From the NCBI RefSeq assembly GCF_900129785.1, contig NZ_FSRC01000001.1, forward strand, positions 2,294,001 through 2,358,000: a DNA stretch of 64,000 nucleotides, given 5' to 3'. The stretch is from Algoriphagus halophilus. GTDB taxonomy: Bacteria > Bacteroidota > Bacteroidia > Cytophagales > Cyclobacteriaceae. Below, piece after piece: positions 47,372 through 56,202 of this stretch (position 1 is the first letter of the stretch; every line of letters starts with the position of its first letter). A program made the position numbers and the translations under genes. Below the pieces are notes generated by a model that saw nothing but the letters and a program-made list of their open reading frames with translations, made no database searches and had not been told where the DNA came from.

Positions 47372-48655
47372 ATGAACCAGAACCTCCGCATCCTTTTAAT
47401 CACCTCTATTACCTTAGGTACTGCTTGGGCCATCCGCGGCCAATTCGGGCATGAGCAGGGGGCTGCCTGGGCGGGTGGCATTGCCTGTATTTTCTTTATC
47501 ATCAGTACTGGAAATAAAAACTGGGAATCCGTAGGCCTTAAATCTTCCCTAATGGGTGCTATTGGCTGGGGATTGGGAGGAATGATGAGCTATGGTGTAG
47601 TCGTTGGGTATGGGAGATCCGAAGATTTACTCAATGCCGGTTATGGATTAGTGATGCTTGCAGTAATAGGAGGACTATATGGTCTACTGGGAGGAGGATT
47701 ATTTGGATTGGGATTGGAAGAGGGCAATTCAGGTAAAAAAGTGGCCTGGCATCATCTATTCGTAGAAATGACCGCTGGAGGCATTGTCTTTTATTATTTT
47801 ATTATTGAGCAGCTTGGAATTTTAATGACTCCGCCAAGATCAGAAGCTTGGGCTGTTTGTGCCGGAGCTGGCATTGCGCTGATCTATTTCATGGTCCGGA
47901 ATTCCTATCAAGGTGCCTTACGAACCGCTTTGTTCTCTGCAATTGGAGGAGGGTTTGGATTTGCTTTTGGGGACTTCTTACAAGTGATGGGATACTTGTC
48001 CGGAATCCAGTTCAACTTCTGGAATGTCATGGAGTATAGTTTGGGATTTTTTGGTGGATTGGGCATGTCCTATGGTGCCATTACAGGTTTCAAGAAATCC
48101 TCTCCTGTACCCATAGAAACAATTAAAGCAAACCCCAGAACAGGATGGGCTTTGTTTGGATTGGTTTTTCTAATTCCGTTGATTGTGTTTCAAAAATCTT
48201 TTTTGGAAAAAGACCTCAGTTCAGAATTCACAAAACTGGGAGTAAGCACCTCCTCAACCTGGGCTGCGATTTCAGTTGGTGCTGCATTTCTAATTTGGGT
48301 GATTTTACAGCTACTGACTTGGAAGAATTATAAAGATTTTTGTGCTTCTCACTCCTTTCCTGAACGTTTGTTGAACGTTACAGGCCCCCTCCTTTTTATT
48401 TCTTACCTCCTCTTTTCGATCCTACTTACGGGCTCTTACTTCAAATGGGGTAGGCTGGAACAATACCTTTATATCCTCAATTTTATTTTCGTGCTGGTTC
48501 TAACTTTTAAAGTTGAAAAGAATGGAATCAACACCCATTTACCGGATTATTCAGCGGTAAAAACTGCTACCATCGCAATGCTGATCATTCTTCTATTGGC
48601 AATCATCGCGTCCTCCTCCCATAGCCCCATCCCTGGTGCCCAAATGCGGTTTTAA
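47372..48655 (+). CDS. Polytopic membrane protein of unknown function
   Basis: 427 aa with about 11-13 hydrophobic segments and many glycine-rich helices (GAIGWGLGGMMSYG; GGLYGLLGGGLFGLGLEEG; SAIGGGFGFAFGDF). The N-terminus contains GTAWAIRGQFGHEQGAAWAGG, which is not a motif I can link to a named family. Transporter-like topology suggests substrate movement across the inner membrane, perhaps as partner or alternative to the FHS transporter. It lies between the regulator fossil and the SusC/D genes, and has the tandem operator candidate directly upstream. Function not assigned. Confidence 0.8.
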   Translation: MNQNLRILLITSITLGTAWAIRGQFGHEQGAAWAGGIACIFFIISTGNKNWESVGLKSSLMGAIGWGLGGMMSYGVVVGYGRSEDLLNAGYGLVMLAVIGGLYGLLGGGLFGLGLEEGNSGKKVAWHHLFVEMTAGGIVFYYFIIEQLGILMTPPRSEAWAVCAGAGIALIYFMVRNSYQGALRTALFSAIGGGFGFAFGDFLQVMGYLSGIQFNFWNVMEYSLGFFGGLGMSYGAITGFKKSSPVPIETIKANPRTGWALFGLVFLIPLIVFQKSFLEKDLSSEFTKLGVSTSSTWAAISVGAAFLIWVILQLLTWKNYKDFCASHSFPERLLNVTGPLLFISYLLFSILLTGSYFKWGRLEQYLYILNFIFVLVLTFKVEKNGINTHLPDYSAVKTATIAMLIILLLAIIASSSHSPIPGAQMRF

Positions 48656-48789
48656 AAAAACTTTCATTTCGTCCCCAAAATCAATCCAGTCCAATTAACA
48701 ACCCTACTCGCAAATGAATGTTTCCTCAACATTATCAAAAAGAGGAACTCAACAATCAACAATTAACAAACTGGTAATCAGCAAATAGA

Positions 48790-48823
48790 TAGTCCATTTT
48801 TTTAAGTAGAGAGTATTACTCCT
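48790..48823 (+). promoter_or_regulatory. Upstream elements of the small gene/SusC/SusD unit
   Basis: TAGTCCATTT (48790-48799) repeats the element found at 47318, 47336 and, with one change, 43495. GAGTATTACTCCT (48811-48823) resembles the inverted repeat at 46609. Both lie within 50 bp of the ATG at 48837. Confidence 0.45.
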
Positions 48824-48836
48824 GAAGGTATAGCCT

Positions 48837-49037
48837 ATGAAAAATTTAAACATCAAGGAATTACTGGAAAAATTATCCACTGGGGAGATCTCAAAAGATG
48901 ATTTTTTTCAATTGCTAAAGACACTTGAAATCGAAAAAGATTCTCCGGAATTAACCCAGGCATTCCTTGACATTTTTGACGGGTTTATTCCAGATGAAAC
49001 GGATCAACCTATTAAACCAAAAAACAATTCTGACTAA
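48837..49037 (+). CDS. Small 66-aa protein preceding SusC
   Basis: 66 aa, acidic, with no signal or membrane segment (MKNLNIKELLEKLSTGEISK and later LEIEKDSPELTQAFLDIFDG). ATG at 48837; a CCTGAAGG stretch lies just upstream. The stop is 22 bp before the SusC start, so it is in the same transcript. The N-terminal half looks like a short helical motif. I do not recognise a family. Possibly a leader protein; coding is supported by spacing and composition only. Confidence 0.6.
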   Translation: MKNLNIKELLEKLSTGEISKDDFFQLLKTLEIEKDSPELTQAFLDIFDGFIPDETDQPIKPKNNSD

Positions 49038-49059
49038 CCCAATAAATTTCTTTTTGCTT

Positions 49060-52000
49060 ATGAAACATTTTTCCTTTTACCAAAAAATCAAGATTCTTTG
49101 GGGATTTCCCAGGATTTTTGGATTGATACTGATCCCAATTTTTGGGCTTTCAGTAATGTATTCGACTCCCTCTTATGCCGCTAATGAAGTTTTTCAGGTG
49201 CAGCAAGTAAGGGGTAAAATCATTTCCGGAATAGATGGCCTTCCGCTTCCCGGAGTTACCATCCTAGAAAAAGGAACCAACAATGGAATTGTATCAGAAA
49301 TCGATGGAACCTATTCCCTCAATGTGGCTGGTCCTAATTCCGTTTTGGTTTTTTCTTATGTGGGCTTTGTCTCTCAAGAAATTACGGTAGGAAACCAGTC
49401 TACCATTGACATCACCATGGAAGAGACAGAAACGAGTATGAATGAAGTGGTGGTCACAGCCTTGGGAATAGAAAGAGATCAGCGTTCCTTGGGTTATGAT
49501 GTATCGAGTGTGCAAGGGGAAGAGTTGACCCAGGTTTCACAAGAAAATGTCTTGAGTTCTTTGTCCGGTAGAATGCCTGGAGTCACGATCAACCAAACCA
49601 GTGGTCCAGGTTCCTCCATGAGTATGGTGATCCGTGGAGCCACCTCTCTTACCACCGACAACCAACCTTTATTTGTGGTCGATGGGGTCCCCATGTCTAA
49701 TTCTCTGAATAACATTCGTGAGAACGGGAATGGAAACCAAGTCGATTATGGAAATGCGATTTCAGATATCAATCCAGATGACATTGCAAGCATTTCTGTA
49801 CTAAAAGGTCCTAGTGCTGCCGCATTGTATGGAACACGGGCAGGTAACGGGGTGGTGATTATCACGACCAAATCCGGAAAATCAGGAAAGTCCATGGGAA
49901 TTTCATTTTCTACCAGCAATGTGTTTGAAAGACCGACCCGATTACTGGACTTTCATTATAAATATGCCAATGGAAATAGAACCGGTGTCTTTAATGAGGG
50001 TTCTGCTTATTGGGGAGGCCCAGAACTGAATGCCGGAAATACTGCTGTTCAATGGAACAGTCCACTGGATGCCAATGGAAACCCTGTCCCAACGGAATTG
50101 CTTGCTTACCCCAATGCCATGAAAGATTTTCTTCAGACCGGGGTAACCTCCACCAATAATATTGCAGTCGATGGAGGAAGTGACCAAACTACCTATCGAA
50201 TCTCCTATTCCAATATGTTGCACCAGGGAATGATTCCAAATTCGGATTTATTCAGAAATAGTTACTCCACTTCCTTGAGTCATAAGATTACCGAGAAATT
50301 GACCTTCACTTCCAACTTCAATTACACCAATAGTAAGTCCAATGACCGTCCAAGTACAGGTGATCGTAGAGCCAATCCATTAGAAGCAGTTTATACTTCT
50401 CCTTATGTAGATTTTAACCAAATGCGAGATATATGGGTGCCTGGGCAAGAAGAAGTGCAACAAATGAGGACCTCGGCAGGTGACAATCCCTACTTTATCG
50501 CTTATGGTATCCAAAATGCCTTTGTAAGGGATCGAATCTATGGAAACGTGGCTTTGGATTACCAGTTTTCTGAATCCTTCAATATACGAGTTCGCTATTC
50601 TCTGGATAGATCGGACGAAAACCTCGAAACAAAAATACCCTATAGTTTCAGCCGAATGGCGAGAGGAGGTTATTACACCTCAGATATTCTGACGCAAGAA
50701 TCCAATGCGGACTTTTTGGCTTCCTGGAATCAGGATTTCGGAGAGTTGGATATCAATGCTTCTCTAGGCGGGAATATCATGAATCGTTTTGGACGAAGCA
50801 CGAATGTAGGGGTAGGTGGAGACCGAAACAATGGGCTGGTGATCCCCGGAATTTATAATGTTCAAAATATTCCAGCAGACAATCGGTCAATGAACAATTC
50901 CTATTTTGAAAAAGGGATCTATTCTATTTATGGATTAGTTTCTTTCGGCTATGCAGATCAATTGTATTTGGATCTGACCGCAAGGAATGACTGGTCTTCT
51001 ACCCTGCCTCAGGATAATCGATCCTATTTTTACCCATCGGCATCTTTGAGCTGGTTGGCTAATTATACCTTAGGGATGTCTGATAAAATTGACATGTTCA
51101 AGTTTAGATTTGGCTGGGCCCAGGTAGGTAATGATACGGGGCCATACAATTTGGTTCCAAACCTTTCTACGGGACTTTACAATTCCATCAACACGGCAAG
51201 CATGCCCTCAGGCCTTTTGAATCCTGATTTGAAACCAGAAGAGGCTACCTCCTATGAAGGTGGTGTTGACTTGAACATGTTCAACAATAAACTCCGGTTC
51301 TCTGGTACGATCTACCAAATTGACAATCGAAACCAGATTTTCTCTGTAAACCTTCCTTCCTCTTCCGGGTATTCCGGGCGTTTGATCAATGCAGGCTTGA
51401 TCCGTAGTAAAGGAATAGAACTAGCTCTAGGTGCTACGCTGATTCGGAAACAGGATTTTTCTTGGGATGTGGACTTGAATTGGAGTAGAAACAGGACCAC
51501 TGTCGTAGAACTTGCGGAAGGTTTAGACCGCATCACCCTGTGGTCTGAAAACGGAGGGGGGGCCATTACCTTTGTGGGAGAGCAAATTGGAAACATGTAT
51601 AGCTCCAGCTATGCAGAAGTAGAAGACCCCAATTCACCTTATTATAAGTGGCCTATTTTATCCAATGCAGGAGGATGGCAGGAATTATCAGGAACTGAAA
51701 ATTTGAAGAAAGTAGGAAACTTCAACCCGGACTTCCAAATGGGTTTACAGACTACTCTGAATATTAAAAACTTTGTCATCGGAGCTAGCATTGATTGGAG
51801 ACAAGGTGGAGAGTTTATGTCTTTTACCTACCGTTATGGCGAATCTGACTGGAAGTCCCAAAGACAATTGGACAATTTAATCCCTGGAAGTTTGTATTCG
51901 ACGGATGAATTGATCGAAATGATGAAAGCCAATCCTGAGAAATACATCATACCCACTGCTGGAAACTATCCTAGAGTGGGCGGTCACACCGCAGAAACCG

Positions 52001-52455
52001 GTGGATATTATGTAGATGAAAATGGCAGTGATGGAGCATTTGTACCAGGAGTAATCCAAACTGCGGGGGCTGATACTCCCAATGATTTTAGTGATGATGT
52101 GTACGAAGAGCATTTGGGAGCGGAGGGAACAAACATCTACCCTATTACCAATACCTATCCTTGGGATTTCAATGAGCAAGTAACTTTTGATGCTTCCTTT
52201 ATCAAATTGAGAGAATTAAGCATTGGCTATAGGATTCCAAACCTTGGCAAGTTTAAAAATGCAACCTTCTCGATTTACACCAGAAACCTGATGATATGGA
52301 CCAAGGCAGATATAGGAATAGACCCTGAAAGAGCCTTTTGGGCCAGCGGAGGAACACAAGGGAATACCTCTTCCCAATTCCGACAAGGGATCGAAAGACA
52401 AAATGTGATGCCTTGGAGTCTTCCAATCGGGTTCAAATTAAATTTTAATCTCTAA
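49060..52455 (+). CDS. SusC/RagA-type TonB-dependent outer-membrane transporter
   Basis: 1131 aa from the ATG at 49060, where a long signal peptide begins (MKHFSFYQKIKILWGF to PSYA). A TTG at 48967 overlaps the previous gene and is rejected. The mature N-terminus has a carboxypeptidase-D-like domain (GKIISGIDGLPLPGVTILEKG), then the TonB-box region (MNEVVVTALGIERDQRSLGY), the plug (GRMPGVTINQTSGPGS; LFVVDGVPM) and the SusC signature GTRAGNGVVIITTKSGK, followed by a beta-barrel ending FKLNFNL. It imports a glycan or peptide fragment across the outer membrane with the SusD lipoprotein encoded 17 bp downstream. Confidence 0.96.
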   Translation: MKHFSFYQKIKILWGFPRIFGLILIPIFGLSVMYSTPSYAANEVFQVQQVRGKIISGIDGLPLPGVTILEKGTNNGIVSEIDGTYSLNVAGPNSVLVFSYVGFVSQEITVGNQSTIDITMEETETSMNEVVVTALGIERDQRSLGYDVSSVQGEELTQVSQENVLSSLSGRMPGVTINQTSGPGSSMSMVIRGATSLTTDNQPLFVVDGVPMSNSLNNIRENGNGNQVDYGNAISDINPDDIASISVLKGPSAAALYGTRAGNGVVIITTKSGKSGKSMGISFSTSNVFERPTRLLDFHYKYANGNRTGVFNEGSAYWGGPELNAGNTAVQWNSPLDANGNPVPTELLAYPNAMKDFLQTGVTSTNNIAVDGGSDQTTYRISYSNMLHQGMIPNSDLFRNSYSTSLSHKITEKLTFTSNFNYTNSKSNDRPSTGDRRANPLEAVYTSPYVDFNQMRDIWVPGQEEVQQMRTSAGDNPYFIAYGIQNAFVRDRIYGNVALDYQFSESFNIRVRYSLDRSDENLETKIPYSFSRMARGGYYTSDILTQESNADFLASWNQDFGELDINASLGGNIMNRFGRSTNVGVGGDRNNGLVIPGIYNVQNIPADNRSMNNSYFEKGIYSIYGLVSFGYADQLYLDLTARNDWSSTLPQDNRSYFYPSASLSWLANYTLGMSDKIDMFKFRFGWAQVGNDTGPYNLVPNLSTGLYNSINTASMPSGLLNPDLKPEEATSYEGGVDLNMFNNKLRFSGTIYQIDNRNQIFSVNLPSSSGYSGRLINAGLIRSKGIELALGATLIRKQDFSWDVDLNWSRNRTTVVELAEGLDRITLWSENGGGAITFVGEQIGNMYSSSYAEVEDPNSPYYKWPILSNAGGWQELSGTENLKKVGNFNPDFQMGLQTTLNIKNFVIGASIDWRQGGEFMSFTYRYGESDWKSQRQLDNLIPGSLYSTDELIEMMKANPEKYIIPTAGNYPRVGGHTAETGGYYVDENGSDGAFVPGVIQTAGADTPNDFSDDVYEEHLGAEGTNIYPITNTYPWDFNEQVTFDASFIKLRELSIGYRIPNLGKFKNATFSIYTRNLMIWTKADIGIDPERAFWASGGTQGNTSSQFRQGIERQNVMPWSLPIGFKLNFNL

Positions 52456-52472
52456 CCTCAAATCATCGAATC

Positions 52473-54164
52473 ATGAAAATTACATCAAAAATATATAAAG
52501 GAATGATGATAGCTTTGGTTTGCTGGGTGGGTTTCACGGGCTGTGATGATAAGCTTGATGAAATGAATATCAATCCTTATGGAATTGATCCTACAGAAGT
52601 TAACCCTAACCTACTGATGCCAACCATTTTGGCCTCTGCGGCTCAAAACTATACCAATCTAGGCGTGAATGACTTAGCCGGAGCTGTTCAACATACACAG
52701 AAAAATGGATGGTATGGAGGTCATAATAATTATAGCTGGGAAAGTATGAGTTGGAATGGATGGTACGATATTCTTAGAAACAATGACTTGCTTTACAAGA
52801 GAGCGGTAGAATTAGAGAATGAATTTTTCCAGGGCGTATCCTTGACCATGAAATCTTTTGTTTTTGGAAACATCACAGACTTATGGGGAGATGCACCCTA
52901 CACCAATGCCCTAATGGGATTTGAAACTTCTCCTGAGTCTCAATTTCCCGCATTTGATAACCAGGAAGTGATTTATGATGGGATCATAGCGGATTTGGAG
53001 AATGCCGTTGCTTTGTTTAACTCTTCCAATTCTGATTTAGTAGTGCCTGCAAATGACCTTTATTTTGGAGGGGATGTAGGAAGTTGGAAACGTTTTGCCA
53101 ATTCCCTTTTACTACGGTATTATTTACGGATTTCTTCTAAGAAGCCAGAGGTTGCCAAAGCGGGCATTGAAGCGATTTATTCTTCAGGAGAGTACATCCA
53201 AAATCCGTCCCAAGATGCGGTATTGGATTATACAGGAGGGGCAAGTGATATTTGGATAACCCGTCATATTGCCTTAAACCCTGATGACTTTCAGCGGTAT
53301 CAAGCATGCCAAACGTTTATTGACCAATTGGTAGGGACCAATGACCCAAGGCTTCCTGTTTGGTTCGCACCAGTGCGTGTACAATGGGAAGCAGATGAAA
53401 GCCTGGATGTTGCTGCTGAAGATTTTATTCGAAATGACGGTGAAGCCTTAGGAGTGGTCACCTATCCTTTTGATGACTTTGTGGAATTGTATCCAAACGA
53501 AAACTTTACCAGAAAATACAATCCCAACTTGGTCTCTTACAATGATGCAGCATATGTCGGATTACCACCTTCTTTGATGATTCCTGAATCTTATAATGGA
53601 AATCCTTCTCCCGGTCAGGGGACGCAAAACCAGCATGTATCCCAATTGGCGGATATTTATCAATCCGCAGGTTCTGCAGGAGATATCCTAAAATCCAGAT
53701 TGATCTCAGCTGCAGAAGTGAGTTTTATTTTTGCGGAAGCAGCTCTGAAAGGCTGGAATGTGGGCTCAGCGGAAGATCACTACTATATGGGAATTCAAAA
53801 CTCCTTAATTACCTGGGAAAAAGAAGCAGAGTATGAAGCTTTCATCGCTCAACCGGAAGTTGCTTTTAACAATACCATCCAACAGGTGATTGAACAAAAA
53901 TGGGTAGCAAGCTGGACTGCTGCAGCGGAGTCTTTTGCTGATTATAAAAGAACCGGATATCCTATGTTGGAAACAGGACCTCAATCTCCACAACCTAGGG
54001 TAGCATTGAGATTCCAATATGGCAATGATGAGTACAACAACAACGCTGAAAGCATCACTGGTGCCTTGGACCGATTGGAATTAACTGAGTATTCAGGAGG
54101 ATTTGGAAAAGACAGCCAATGGTCCAAATCCTGGCTGTATCAAGGAAGTTCTATTCCTTGGTAA
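52473..54164 (+). CDS. SusD/RagB-like nutrient-binding lipoprotein
   Basis: 563 aa. Signal peptide with lipobox FTGC (Cys24), followed by the acidic DDKLDE that serves as a surface-export signal in Bacteroidota. Helical SusD-like TPR core: DILRNNDLLYKRAVELENE, WKRFANSLLLRYYLRIS, EVSFIFAEAALKGW, VIEQKWVASWTAAAESFADYKRTGYP. It resembles the SusD_2-like branch often found in loci for substrates other than starch. It caps the SusC channel and binds the nutrient at the cell surface. Confidence 0.94.
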   Translation: MKITSKIYKGMMIALVCWVGFTGCDDKLDEMNINPYGIDPTEVNPNLLMPTILASAAQNYTNLGVNDLAGAVQHTQKNGWYGGHNNYSWESMSWNGWYDILRNNDLLYKRAVELENEFFQGVSLTMKSFVFGNITDLWGDAPYTNALMGFETSPESQFPAFDNQEVIYDGIIADLENAVALFNSSNSDLVVPANDLYFGGDVGSWKRFANSLLLRYYLRISSKKPEVAKAGIEAIYSSGEYIQNPSQDAVLDYTGGASDIWITRHIALNPDDFQRYQACQTFIDQLVGTNDPRLPVWFAPVRVQWEADESLDVAAEDFIRNDGEALGVVTYPFDDFVELYPNENFTRKYNPNLVSYNDAAYVGLPPSLMIPESYNGNPSPGQGTQNQHVSQLADIYQSAGSAGDILKSRLISAAEVSFIFAEAALKGWNVGSAEDHYYMGIQNSLITWEKEAEYEAFIAQPEVAFNNTIQQVIEQKWVASWTAAAESFADYKRTGYPMLETGPQSPQPRVALRFQYGNDEYNNNAESITGALDRLELTEYSGGFGKDSQWSKSWLYQGSSIPW

Positions 54165-54182
54165 AAAATTAGATATAAAAAG

Positions 54183-54233
54183 AAATGTCACATTTTGGCC
54201 CCTACAATTATTAGGGACCGAAATGTGACATTT
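54183..54233 (+). terminator. Strong terminator hairpin after SusD
   Basis: Arms 54183-54203 and 54213-54233 form a 21-bp stem with one G-T pair and one mismatch, closed by a 9-nt loop, and followed by a T-rich run. It lies 19 bp after the SusD stop. It may also stop minus-strand transcripts from the M28 gene, which ends at 54318. Confidence 0.85.
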
Positions 54234-54317
54234 TATTGTTAACTGAATTTTAACTTCGCTTAGTTTGACCCTTGTGATCGCTCAGAAAAAGCCTTCAAGT
54301 ATTTTCAGTTTGGATCA

Positions 54318-55616
54318 TCAATTCAATTTCTCCACCCTAGTGGGAGTATCCTTGCCGCTGATGATACTTTTGCTGCTTAAAGCGATCGCCTTGATTACTT
54401 CCGTCATATTGGCCATATCCAGGGTTTCAATTTCATCTGAAGCTTTATGGTAATTGGGTTCATCATTCGGAGGCTCTTCCATTTTCGAAGTAGAAATCGT
54501 ATGGGCAGGCACTCCCAAAGCTGCCAAGGTCGCATTATCGCTTCTATAAAAAAGATTTTGCTGTGGATAGGGATCTGGCTCAAACCGAAACTTGGAGCCT
54601 TCCAGGTTTTTCTGCAAAATCTCACCAATGCTACTTTTCTCAAAACCTGTAATATAAGCACTATTTGTACCCCACTTGCTTTCCGTTCCGATCATTTCAA
54701 TATTGAACATGGCCACCACTTGATCCGGATCTAATTGCTTGGAAAAATAGGTGCTTCCAAAGCCACCGGATTCTTCTGCAGTAAAAGCCACAAAAATTAA
54801 GGAACGTTCATTATCCTGCAGTTCTTTAAAGTATTTTGCCAACATGATCACAGCAGTAGTTCCCGCTGCATTGTCGTTGGCACCATTGAAAATACTGTCT
54901 TGCCCCTCTCCCATGGATCGAATTCCTAGGTGATCATAGTGCCCACCGAAAACCACATATTCGTCTTTTAGGGACTTTCCTGGAATCATTGCTACCACAT
55001 TCTTCAACTCTTCTTTTACCACTTGATTGGTAGCCTTCAACTGAATAGAGGAAGGGTCCAAATTCTTTGTCAAAACAAAAATCTGGGAGTATTCTGTAGG
55101 GAATTTTGGTCTGCTTGCACTCCTGGCCACTCTAGCAAAGTTTTCTTCATGGGCCGGGTCTATTAAAACCAGTAAATTCTTTTCTTCCCTCAATAGCGGA
55201 AAAACGCTTTGGTTGAATACATCATTTTCCTCCACGCTGATGAGTTGATACCCATCAAAAGATTCTAAGTTCAACTCCTCTTGGGTAGTATTGACCACCA
55301 CATTTTGGGCATTCAATGCTTGTTGGTCCAACATTCCCTCTATTTCAGCCGGGACCGTTTTCAGTAATTGGAAATTCTGGAAATAGGAATTGTTACCTTC
55401 CAGATAAGGCAGATCACTTTTTTCAAATTCAGAAGCGACAAAATCAGCTGCTTTCTCCAGTCCAGGAGTAAATATTCTCCTTCCCTCCATATCGTCCGCA
55501 GAAAGTGTACGTTCAATCCGCTCCACTACATCCATGGAGATGACATCCTCAATAGTTGGGTTACAGGCATATAGCATCAGGCAACATGCCGATAGTGATA
55601 AAATAGTTTTCTTCAT
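54318..55616 (-). CDS. M28-family metallopeptidase lipoprotein
   Basis: 432 aa. Lipobox LYAC with Cys18. Zinc-site motifs of M28 peptidases are visible: GGHYDHLG, NGANDNAAGTTAV, FTAEESGGFGS, FNIEMIG (Glu where many M28 enzymes have Asp) and PAHTIST. These are expected to bind two zinc ions and cleave N-terminal or C-terminal residues from peptides. It is probably anchored to a membrane and faces the periplasm or surface. It is monocistronic and convergent with the SusC/D unit. No specific link to the neighbours is evident. Confidence 0.92.
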   Translation of the reverse strand: MKKTILSLSACCLMLYACNPTIEDVISMDVVERIERTLSADDMEGRRIFTPGLEKAADFVASEFEKSDLPYLEGNNSYFQNFQLLKTVPAEIEGMLDQQALNAQNVVVNTTQEELNLESFDGYQLISVEENDVFNQSVFPLLREEKNLLVLIDPAHEENFARVARSASRPKFPTEYSQIFVLTKNLDPSSIQLKATNQVVKEELKNVVAMIPGKSLKDEYVVFGGHYDHLGIRSMGEGQDSIFNGANDNAAGTTAVIMLAKYFKELQDNERSLIFVAFTAEESGGFGSTYFSKQLDPDQVVAMFNIEMIGTESKWGTNSAYITGFEKSSIGEILQKNLEGSKFRFEPDPYPQQNLFYRSDNATLAALGVPAHTISTSKMEEPPNDEPNYHKASDEIETLDMANMTEVIKAIALSSKSIISGKDTPTRVEKLN

Positions 55617-56202
55617 GCGTGGTGGGTTTATACTTTTTAGTAATAAGTAGTCATCTAGTTACTAAGATGGAATGAATTTTAAGCTTTAGGTAAACATAGT
55701 TTAAATTCTTGTATTTGGAGAAACAGGAATTGAGGAACCTTAAAAATGGATGCCTTGGTTAAAACCAATCCTTTGCTTTTCTCCTTCACTCGTATAACTG
55801 ATAGAAATAAAAAAGACCTTCGAGGGTGTTACTTCCTCAAAGGTCTGATTTCGATACGTTAAGCACTTAAGGGTTAATTGCAACTTTCTAACCAATAATC
55901 TTTAAGTTAACTAATATTTATTTAGTAACCTATTTATCAGCTCTACATTTAACTATTAGTTGACTTCAAATAATCTATAAATGTCAATCGATAAGCAATT
56001 AACCTGAATATCAAAAATGTAAACCATCTTAAAAAAACTGAATAGTAGTAGTTAGGGTCTTACCACCACACAAAAGATTCGGTCCCTACCCTCAAAGCCT
56101 ATACAAAAAGGCTCATTTCTATTATATTAGTAAAAACAAGTATCTTTCTTTTAACTATAGAACTTACCAGAGCTCGACCCAATTTTTAATTAACCAACCA
56201 GA
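55617..56202. other. Intergenic region upstream of M28 and NodB-type genes
   Basis: About 585 bp between divergent genes. No supportable gene was seen. It contains the minus-strand terminator at 55804-55845 and the 20-bp element at 55984-56003 that resembles 30176-30195. Confidence 0.6.
55804..55845 (-). terminator. Orphan minus-strand terminator upstream of M28
   Basis: On the minus strand, arms AGACCTTTGAGG (55845-55834) and CCTCGAAGGTCT (55824-55813) pair with one mismatch around a 9-nt loop and are followed by TCTTTTTTATTTC (about 55814-55804). No gene on the minus strand ends here; the M28 start is 188 bp further downstream. It could end a small RNA or act as an attenuator in the M28 leader. 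Confidence 0.65.

Noticed and set aside
30176..56003. A 20-bp element (TCAATCGATAAG-N-AATTAAC) at 30176 and 55984 with 19 of 20 matches
   Set aside because: In a window this A+T-rich, one such match could well occur by chance, and the two places share no clear context.
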